48,921 bases of DNA from an uncultured Collinsella sp. (GTDB lineage: Bacteria; Actinomycetota; Coriobacteriia; Coriobacteriales; Coriobacteriaceae), in contig CAKTWE010000004.1 in assembly GCA_934630385.1 (NCBI GenBank), positions 1 through 48,921 of the forward strand, written 5' to 3'. Below the pieces are notes generated by a model. That model did no database searches. It was not told the origin of the DNA and was given only the letters and a program-made list of their open reading frames with translations. Of the stretch, positions 1 to 6,805 are shown piece by piece (within the stretch, counting starts at the first letter, position 1; the number at the start of each line of letters is the position of its first letter). The translations under genes were made by a program, and so were the position numbers.

Positions 1-3000
1 GGCTGGAAGGTCGCTGGCGACAATCTGAGTGAAAGCGTCGACCCGTCCGAGATTTATAAGCCGGGCGTTGTGGTCGAGGGGGGCATCAGCCACAGGGGCG
101 TTCCGGCGACCCTCACCGCGCAGTGGACGCCCATTAACAACAACGTCGATATCGAGGACGGCTCGTTTGACATCACTCTGCGTGCGGGCGAGGCCGGCGT
201 GATCGACGGCCTGCCGGCGGGCACGGGCTACAACGTATACGAGAAGACGCCCGCGGGCTACAAGCTCGTGAGCTCGTCCGATACGTCGGGGACTATCGAT
301 CCTGCGGGCATGAAGACCGCGGTGTTCACCAACGCGGTCTCGAATGGCGAGCAATCTGCGAACGCGTCGATCACCGCACTTAAGACGCTCGACGGCGAGC
401 CCGCCACGGGCGGCGCCTTCAACTTCACGCTCGCCGCGAAGGGCGGGGCTCCCATGCCCGAAGGTGCTGCGGGCGGCAGTCTGAAGGTCGCCAACGGTAC
501 TGGCGGCGCGGTGAACTTTGGCTCAATCACCTATGACAAGGCGGGTACGTATTGCTACACCATCGGCGAGGTGAAGGGCGACGATGACGGCGTGACGTAC
601 GACGGCAAGACCGTCGACGTGACGGTGGAGGTCAAGGCTGCCGGCGACGGTTCCCTGAGCGCGGACGTCACCTACGACGGCAAGTCCTCGCTGCCCGTGT
701 TCGCCAACAAGACAAAGACCGTTGAGCCTCACTACGGCTCGCTCACCTTCACCAAGAAGGTCGAGGGCGCGCCCGAGAGCGATGCCGGCAAGAGTTTCAA
801 GTTCCGCATCGACTGGGACACCGCGCGCGAGAGCGAGGAGTTCACCCTCGCGGCCGGCAAATCCAAGACCTGGAAGGACCTGGAGCCGGGCCTGGGCTAC
901 ACCATTACCGAGCTCGATGTCCCCGCGGGCTACAAGGCGAGCGGCGCAGTGACGGGCTCGATTGAGGCCGATAGTGAGGCCATGGCGAGCATCGCCAACA
1001 CCTACACCGTGAAGCCCAAGGGCAGCTTTACCGTGAGCGCTAAGAAGACGCTCGAGGGCCGTGAGCTCAAGGCCGGCGAGTTCACCTTCGAGCTCGTTGG
1101 GGCCGGGGCGGACGGCAAGACGGTTGCGACGGCCACTAATGACGGCGACGGCAACGTGGCGTTCCCGAGCGTCACGGTGGCCTCCGCCGGCACGCACCGC
1201 TACCGCATCTGCGAGAAGACTGGTTCCGAGACGGGCGTTACCTACGATACCGATAATAAGCACTATGTGACGGTGACCGCTACCGTTGCGACCGATGACC
1301 CCGCCAAGCTCGACTGCTCCGTCAAGTACGAGGACGGCGGCATCTTCAACGCTTCGCCGACGTTCACCAATACGTACAAGGCTCCTGAGGGCAGCTTTAC
1401 CGCGAAGGCGGTCAAGAAGCTCGACGGCCGCAAGCTCACCGCGGACGACAAGTTCTCCTTCGATCTGCTCAAGGTGAAGGCCGACGGCTCCGACGGCGAT
1501 GTCGTCGCGACGGCAGAGAATGACGCTGACGGCAATGTGACGTTCCCGAGCGTCACCGTGGCCTCCGCCGGCGAGCACCGCTATCGCATCCGCGAGAAGG
1601 CCGGATCGGCGGCCGGCATCACCTATGACAAGCGTGCGTACGACCTGACGGTGACTGCGCGTGCGTCCCAGGCCGATGACAGCAAGCTCGAGTGCACGGT
1701 TGCCTATATCGGCACCGACGCCGCTGCGGAGCCTCCCGTGTTCACCAATAGCTACGAGGCGAAGGGCACGTTTGCCGCCCATGCGACCAAGAGCGTGAAG
1801 GGCGCGGACCTCAAGAAGGATGCCTACACGTTTGAGCTGCTCGAGGTGGAGACCGACGGTTCCGACGGCGAGGTCGTCGCCACCGCGAAGAATGACGCCG
1901 AGGGTAACGTGACGTTCGGCGACGTGACCGTGACCTCGCTGGGCGAGCATCGCTACCGCATGCGCGAGGTCGTCGGCGACGAGGCCGGCATGGCCTACGA
2001 CACCGCGGCGCGCGACCTGACAGTTACGGCGACGGACGTCGGTAACGGGAAATTGGACTGCGAGGTCGCCTACGAGGGCGGCGCCGAGCCCAAGTTCGTC
2101 AACGTGTTTCAGAAGCCGGGGACCTTCGTGGCCCGCGCCTACAAGGCGCTCGACGGCCGTGACCTCAATAAGGACGAGTTCGAGTTCGAGCTCGTGAAGG
2201 TCAAGGACGACGGCTCTGACGGCGAGGTCGTCGCCACCGCAAAGAACGACGCCACGGGCAACGTGGTGTTCGGCAAGCTGAGTGTCGACGCCAAGGGCCG
2301 CTATAAGTACCGCATCCGCGAGAAGAAGGGCAAGGACGGATCCGTCATTTACGACAAGACCGAGTACGACCTGGACGTGGTGGCAACCGACGACACGGAT
2401 GGCAATCTCAGCTGCCAGGTGGTCTACGGTACGCCCGACCACGTTGTGCCGACGTTTACGAACAATATCAAGACGCCCGAGGGTTCCTTCAAGGTCGAGG
2501 CGAGCAAGGTCCTCGAGGGGCGGAAGCTCAAGGATGGCGAGTTCGAGTTCGAGCTCGTCGAGGTCGAGGCTGACGATTCCGACGGCGACGTGGTCGCCAC
2601 CGCGAAAAATGGCGCCGACGGCAAGATCTCGTTCGGCAAGGTCGAGCTGAAGGGCGCTGGCGAGCGCAGCTACCGCATCCGCGAGGTCAAGGGCGGCAAG
2701 CCCGGCGTGGCCTATGACGGAAATGAGTACGGCCTGACCGTCAAGGCGACCGACAACGGCGACGGTACGCTCACCTGCAGCATCGCCTACGCGAATGAGT
2801 CGGAACCGCAGTTCGTGAACACGTACACGCCGCCGACCAACCCGCCTGCTAATCCGCCATCGACCACGACGACCACGCAGACGACGACTACGCACAAGCG
2901 GAAGCGCGGCACGATGCCTTCGACGGGCGACGATACGTGGGCGCTCGCCTGTGGCGTGGCACTTGCGGGCTCCGTGACCTGCGCGCTTGGCATTGCCTCC

Positions 3001-3021
3001 CGCCGTCGCAAGCGTCGGTAG
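1..3021 (+). CDS. Sortase-anchored pilin/adhesin-like surface protein, 5' end outside window
   Basis: The frame is open from base 1 with no stop, so the gene starts upstream; the GTG at 70 is probably internal. The visible 1006 residues hold a CnaB-like domain (to about residue 110), one Spy0128/FctA-like domain (about 120-240), a second CnaB-like domain (about 241-340), then five tandem Spy0128/FctA-like repeats (about 340-943). Each repeat has a Lys near its start (AKK/ATK type), a Glu in YRIRE/YRICE and a terminal FTN or FVN Asn, the layout expected for Lys-Asn intramolecular isopeptide bonds (family knowledge). A Pro/Thr-rich, basic linker precedes the sorting signal MPSTG (2914-2928), a hydrophobic segment and a RRRKRR tail, so the protein should be secreted and linked to the wall by a sortase. 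The exact ligand or pilus role is not visible. Confidence 0.9.
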   Translation, partial: GWKVAGDNLSESVDPSEIYKPGVVVEGGISHRGVPATLTAQWTPINNNVDIEDGSFDITLRAGEAGVIDGLPAGTGYNVYEKTPAGYKLVSSSDTSGTIDPAGMKTAVFTNAVSNGEQSANASITALKTLDGEPATGGAFNFTLAAKGGAPMPEGAAGGSLKVANGTGGAVNFGSITYDKAGTYCYTIGEVKGDDDGVTYDGKTVDVTVEVKAAGDGSLSADVTYDGKSSLPVFANKTKTVEPHYGSLTFTKKVEGAPESDAGKSFKFRIDWDTARESEEFTLAAGKSKTWKDLEPGLGYTITELDVPAGYKASGAVTGSIEADSEAMASIANTYTVKPKGSFTVSAKKTLEGRELKAGEFTFELVGAGADGKTVATATNDGDGNVAFPSVTVASAGTHRYRICEKTGSETGVTYDTDNKHYVTVTATVATDDPAKLDCSVKYEDGGIFNASPTFTNTYKAPEGSFTAKAVKKLDGRKLTADDKFSFDLLKVKADGSDGDVVATAENDADGNVTFPSVTVASAGEHRYRIREKAGSAAGITYDKRAYDLTVTARASQADDSKLECTVAYIGTDAAAEPPVFTNSYEAKGTFAAHATKSVKGADLKKDAYTFELLEVETDGSDGEVVATAKNDAEGNVTFGDVTVTSLGEHRYRMREVVGDEAGMAYDTAARDLTVTATDVGNGKLDCEVAYEGGAEPKFVNVFQKPGTFVARAYKALDGRDLNKDEFEFELVKVKDDGSDGEVVATAKNDATGNVVFGKLSVDAKGRYKYRIREKKGKDGSVIYDKTEYDLDVVATDDTDGNLSCQVVYGTPDHVVPTFTNNIKTPEGSFKVEASKVLEGRKLKDGEFEFELVEVEADDSDGDVVATAKNGADGKISFGKVELKGAGERSYRIREVKGGKPGVAYDGNEYGLTVKATDNGDGTLTCSIAYANESEPQFVNTYTPPTNPPANPPSTTTTTQTTTTHKRKRGTMPSTGDDTWALACGVALAGSVTCALGIASRRRKRR
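1018..2829 (+). repeat. Five tandem pilin-domain repeats (354-378 bp each)
   Basis: Units start at about 1018, 1384, 1762, 2116 and 2476. Each encodes about 118-126 residues beginning with a G-S/T-F block, followed by a VVATAxND-type strand, YRIRE, a VTYD/AYD block and FTN/FVN. Neighbouring units share long identical nucleotide stretches, for example the segments coding for FPSVTVASAG at about 1162-1191 and 1543-1572. This suggests recent duplication or gene conversion and possible copy-number variation between strains. Confidence 0.85.
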
Positions 3022-3089
3022 AATCTGACCGGAGGGCGAGTCGTGCGAGTGTACACGGCCGCCCGCCGGCTAACCGGTGCAGTTGCCAA

Positions 3090-3127
3090 AGAAAACCCGG
3101 TTCCGTTGCTGCGGAACCGGGTTTTCT
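3090..3127 (+). terminator. Rho-independent terminator of the adhesin gene
   Basis: A perfect 16-bp stem (3090-3105 with 3112-3127) with a six-base loop TTGCTG lies 69 bp after the adhesin stop; the 3' arm ends in GGGTTTTCT, giving a short U tract. The rest of the 3022-3383 gap holds a run of ten G (3234-3243) and the promoter at 3287-3314. I see no gene in it. Confidence 0.85.
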
Positions 3128-3286
3128 ATTCCGCCTGTCTCGTCACAAAGATGTTTGTCTGCGAGGCTCGGGATCGGCACAATGGATAACGTCATCGAAA
3201 GTTCTGCCCAGGCCCAGTCTCTTGACGCGTCTCGGGGGGGGGGAGGTACATTTATCTCAATAACCGTATAACGTTCCGTTTTTCAA

Positions 3287-3314
3287 TTGAGTACAAAATG
3301 GGATGGATTATGAT
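3287..3314 (+). promoter_or_regulatory. Sigma-70-type promoter of the lipoprotein/chaperone island
   Basis: TTGAGT (3287-3292) and TATGAT (3309-3314) are separated by 16 bases in a markedly AT-rich stretch, about 70 bases before the first start codon of the island. The assignment is by consensus only. Confidence 0.45.
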
Positions 3315-3383
3315 TCATATTGGACAATTGCAGGGAAATAGTGCTATCGACATGCGGAAACATGGCGAAACGGGGATAGGCGC

Positions 3384-3755
3384 ATGCCTGTCGCTGCCTT
3401 GCTGCTGATTGTCTGCTTGCTTGGTGTAATGCCTCTCATGGGGTGTTCGTCTTCAAATTCTAATACTGTAAACGGATACTCGATTGAAGAATACAATGCT
3501 GATGTCGATAACCTCGAATCGCTTCTCTCCAGAGCACGCAATCTCTATCATCAAATTGAATCTATGGGAACGCCTAATGCCTACAATGAGGCTGCTGTCG
3601 ACGCATATAACGAAGCTGTTGATGAGTACAACTCTGTTGCAAGCAAGTACACAGATGCGGCTAGATCCTTCAATAATAAATATGGAAGCGGTGTCGATGG
3701 CACTGGCACTGCACCGACAAATCCCGATAACATCTACCTCCCTAAAAAGAAATAG
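3384..3755 (+). CDS. Small lipoprotein of unknown function
   Basis: The 123-residue product starts with a hydrophobic stretch and a lipobox LMGC (Cys about residue 21) followed by SSSNSN, so it should be exported and lipidated. The signal peptide lacks an N-terminal Lys/Arg, but no in-frame upstream ATG exists: the frame is closed by TAG at 3339. The mature part (about 25-105) is predicted mostly helical, rich in Asn, Tyr, Glu and Ala with YNEAVDEYN-like heptads, and could form a short coiled coil; the C terminus is polar. No known family recognised. It sits 61 bp before the GrpE-like gene, has the same low-GC composition, and is probably co-transcribed with it. Confidence 0.8.
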   Translation: MPVAALLLIVCLLGVMPLMGCSSSNSNTVNGYSIEEYNADVDNLESLLSRARNLYHQIESMGTPNAYNEAAVDAYNEAVDEYNSVASKYTDAARSFNNKYGSGVDGTGTAPTNPDNIYLPKKK

Positions 3756-3816
3756 AGGTTTTAACCAGTTTTGTTGGCTTCTACACTAGCGGAAATAGCT
3801 GAAAGGTTGTGTTTGA

Positions 3817-4317
3817 ATGGCGCGCAAGAGGGCAAAAAGGAAATCGAGGCATGTTCGAGGACCGATTCAGCGGTTGGCTGGCGTTGCGAAGAAACTCGGG
3901 GAAAGCGAACAAACAAAGGAAGAACCACAGCCGCCTATCATCATGAACCTTGATGAAGCTAAATTGATTGATTTGGCAGTTGACGTATGGAAGCTTGACA
4001 AGAATGTCAAGAAAGCGATGTCGCTTGATGAGAATAGACCAATCAAGTCATCACTAGGCAAGCTGTTTGCCTATCTCGGTTATTACGGCATTGACGTTCG
4101 GGATTATACGGGTGAGAAGTATTACGAGAACATGAATGTTCGAATCCTATCCACGGAAGAGGTCGAAAACCAAGCGTTCCCCATCGTTCTTGAGACAGTT
4201 AAACCTGCAGTGATCGTGAATGGGAAACTCGCATCTCATGCATCTGTGATTGTCGGAGTGCCAAAGAACAACAAGGACGAGGATCTTGAAAAGAGCGAGG
4301 AGAGCGACAATGAGTAA
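3817..4317 (+). CDS. GrpE-like putative nucleotide-exchange protein for the adjacent Hsp70
   Basis: The 166-residue protein has a very basic N terminus (residues 1-30), a helical middle (about 45-90) and a beta-rich C-terminal part (about 93-152). The order in the last part, YGIDVRDYTGEKY followed by IVLETVKPAVIVNGK and ASVIVG, resembles the GrpE head domain (G-x-hydrophobic-D-x-x-G-E, then IxExxxPxxxxNGxxxxxAxVxV). This is a pattern-level similarity and there is no long N-terminal GrpE coiled coil. The acidic tail runs into the next gene: its stop (4315-4317) overlaps the Hsp70 start by 8 bases, implying translational coupling. The ATG at 3817 is preceded by GAAAGG. Calling it a GrpE analogue is inference from sequence pattern plus position; it could instead be an unrelated adaptor. 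Confidence 0.55.
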   Translation: MARKRAKRKSRHVRGPIQRLAGVAKKLGESEQTKEEPQPPIIMNLDEAKLIDLAVDVWKLDKNVKKAMSLDENRPIKSSLGKLFAYLGYYGIDVRDYTGEKYYENMNVRILSTEEVENQAFPIVLETVKPAVIVNGKLASHASVIVGVPKNNKDEDLEKSEESDNE

Positions 4318-6805
4318 ATCGTATATCACAATAGGCATAGACTTGGGGACAACCAATTCAGCCATCTGCGTTTCCGCAGATGATGAGTATGAGATTGTCA
4401 AGAACAGCTTTCAATTCGACTACACCCCCTCGGTGTTCGGAATAGATAAATCAGGTAAGTATCTGGTGGGAAAGCGTGCTTACGACAAGCTTGCGAATAG
4501 CTCGAATCTTGAAGAATCGCGAAACTATAAAGCCGAAACAAAACGTCTCATGGGAACGGCCACGCGCATTAGCTTCCCACGATGCGATAAAGAGTTTATG
4601 CCTGAGGAGATTGCTGCAGAAATCCTGAAATCCCTTCGGGCAGACGCGCTAAGAAAGTACCCCGACTTGTTTGCAAAGGCTGCTGTCATTACTGTTCCGG
4701 CGTATTTCGAAACATTGCAATGCGAGGCTACTAAACGCGCCGGGAATCTTGCAGGGTTCGAGCATGTTGCCCTTCTTCAAGAGCCAATAGCCGCAGCGCT
4801 CACATATGGTTTCAGCAACGACGAAGATGCCAATTGGCTTGTATATGACCTTGGTGGTGGAACGTTCGACATCGCCCTCATCCAATCAAAAGATAAGGCT
4901 TTCTCAGTCCGACAGCATAACGGAGATAACTTTCTCGGCGGAAAAGACTTCGATGCGCGAATCGTTGAGAGGATTTTCATTCCTAGGCTGAAGGCCGAGT
5001 ACAGCTTGCCCTATCTTGAGCCGGATAACCCGAGGTATTCGTTCCTCCTGACGAAGTTGAAATATATCGCTGAAGAATCGAAGATCTTCCTTTCAAAGGA
5101 AAGCTCCATCACCGTTGAGCTTGACGACCTGGGCGAAGACGACCAAGGCCGAGAGATATACATGTCATTTGAGATGACGGTTGATGAGCTTGAGGAAGTC
5201 GTAGCTGATCTTATTGAAAAGACGGTTCGATTGGTGAGCGACACAATTGACGCATCGGGAATCGAAAAGACGAAGATATCTAAGATCGTTCTTGTGGGCG
5301 GTCCTACCCAATTGCCATTCATAAGAAGAAGACTAGAGGAGTCTACGGGTATTCATGTCGACTCATCTGTCGATCCGCTCACTGTAGTTGCAAAGGGCGC
5401 TGCGATTTATGGCAAATCACAAAAGCTACCGTTGCCACTCCTTGAGGCAGATCGTGTTGCATCTGCGAATGAAATATCCCTCAACCTTCAGTACGATTCA
5501 ATCACATCGGATGACGAAACGTTGGTAGTTGGCAAATTCGACGTTCCGGAAGACGGCTATAGTGTTCAAATTCAAAGTACGGATAGTCAGTACATTGGAG
5601 ACAGGATTCCCCTGAGGCAAGGAAAGTTTTTTGAAACGCTTCCACTGAGAAAAGGGAAAACTTCAGCGTTCCAGATCTTCCTGCTCGACAAGAGCCAGAA
5701 TCCGGTTCCGACATTTCCCGACCATTTCGAAATCACACAGGGCATGAGCATTTCAAGCGCTCCGATTCCTCGCAATATCGGCGTCGTTTATTCGAAGATG
5801 CAGCTTTCAGGTGGTCTGGGCTACAAGGAGCAATGCCAGGTGTATTTCAAGGCTGGCAGCACGCTTCCTCTAAAACATACTGAGACTTTCAAGACCTTGA
5901 GGGAAGTAAGGTTGGGTACGGCAAACGAGCTTCCAATCAAGGTGTATGAGGGAGACAGCTCTAATATTGACTTCAATCGGATTCTGACCACTCTCAGCAT
6001 TGATGGCAATGCATTGCCATATAGCCTCCCAGAAGGCTCCGATATAGAAATCACCATATCAATCAACGAATCTCGTGAATTCGAGGTTGAAGCCTATATC
6101 CCTGATATGGACATTTCAATCGATGCACGCGTGGCCACGTACGAAGAAGAAATCACGAATCAGCAAATCGACGAGAAGATCGATAGCTTGAGGAGTGCAT
6201 ATTCCGAAAATAGAGATTATCTGCCAGAGGAACGCCGCGAAGAGATTGAGCAGCGGATAGAAAGCATCGAATCAAGCTTCTCGCCAAGTGTAGCAGACGA
6301 AGACAAACGAAACCTTATTGTCAGAGAATGCAACGACGCCCTGAAAGAGCTTGAGAGGGTCGACGAGGAGTCGGCTGTTGAGAGATATGTCGCAGATGCA
6401 CGCAATCAAATCCAAACAATCCGCGATTTTCTTCCTAACATGAACCTAGATAACTCAAGGAGCCTGTCCGCCCAGCTAAGCGCCATTGAGTCAGAAGTTG
6501 ATGACTACAGCAGAAGCGGTAACCGTCTTGGCCTTGAAAGAAGCCTTGAAAAGCTTCAGCAATTGTTCTTTGTGATAGTAACGCAGACCGTCGATTTCTG
6601 GGCGCTGCAATTCGATATGTTGAGCTCGCAGGCATCAGAGGCATCCGACTACTATCGGTTCCAGGATTTGCGACAGCAGGGCGTTCGAGCTCGCAATGCG
6701 GGCGATGTCAACGCTCTGCGTAGCGTTTGCAGCGAGATGTGGGACCTTCTGCCTCACCAAGTAGGCGAAACATTCGACAGCACCTTATCGGGAGTCACTA
6801 AATGA
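4310..6805 (+). CDS. Long divergent Hsp70-family ATPase
   Basis: This encodes 831 residues, about 200 more than a housekeeping DnaK. The actin-like nucleotide-binding domain is complete: phosphate 1 motif GIDLGTTNS (residues 9-17), phosphate 2 motif YDLGGGTFD (from about 178) and the adenosine motif LVGGPTQLP (from about 328). After about residue 390 comes a beta-rich region only loosely like a DnaK substrate domain, then a long charged helical region (about 615-831) with coiled-coil-like Glu/Arg repeats. There is no EEVD-type tail. I chose ATG 4310 rather than an upstream TTG because MSKSYITIGIDLG is the usual N terminus and AGGAG lies 8-12 bases upstream. The gene is coupled at both ends: an 8-base overlap upstream and ATGA with the next gene. 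The Hsp70 call is secure; clients are unknown. Confidence 0.92.
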   Translation: MSKSYITIGIDLGTTNSAICVSADDEYEIVKNSFQFDYTPSVFGIDKSGKYLVGKRAYDKLANSSNLEESRNYKAETKRLMGTATRISFPRCDKEFMPEEIAAEILKSLRADALRKYPDLFAKAAVITVPAYFETLQCEATKRAGNLAGFEHVALLQEPIAAALTYGFSNDEDANWLVYDLGGGTFDIALIQSKDKAFSVRQHNGDNFLGGKDFDARIVERIFIPRLKAEYSLPYLEPDNPRYSFLLTKLKYIAEESKIFLSKESSITVELDDLGEDDQGREIYMSFEMTVDELEEVVADLIEKTVRLVSDTIDASGIEKTKISKIVLVGGPTQLPFIRRRLEESTGIHVDSSVDPLTVVAKGAAIYGKSQKLPLPLLEADRVASANEISLNLQYDSITSDDETLVVGKFDVPEDGYSVQIQSTDSQYIGDRIPLRQGKFFETLPLRKGKTSAFQIFLLDKSQNPVPTFPDHFEITQGMSISSAPIPRNIGVVYSKMQLSGGLGYKEQCQVYFKAGSTLPLKHTETFKTLREVRLGTANELPIKVYEGDSSNIDFNRILTTLSIDGNALPYSLPEGSDIEITISINESREFEVEAYIPDMDISIDARVATYEEEITNQQIDEKIDSLRSAYSENRDYLPEERREEIEQRIESIESSFSPSVADEDKRNLIVRECNDALKELERVDEESAVERYVADARNQIQTIRDFLPNMNLDNSRSLSAQLSAIESEVDDYSRSGNRLGLERSLEKLQQLFFVIVTQTVDFWALQFDMLSSQASEASDYYRFQDLRQQGVRARNAGDVNALRSVCSEMWDLLPHQVGETFDSTLSGVTK

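Noticed and set aside
523..2895. A 790-codon minus-strand frame antisense to the adhesin
   Set aside because: It is a shadow of repetitive GC-rich codons; its repeats just mirror the adhesin repeats and its Arg/Val/Leu-rich composition is typical of antisense frames.
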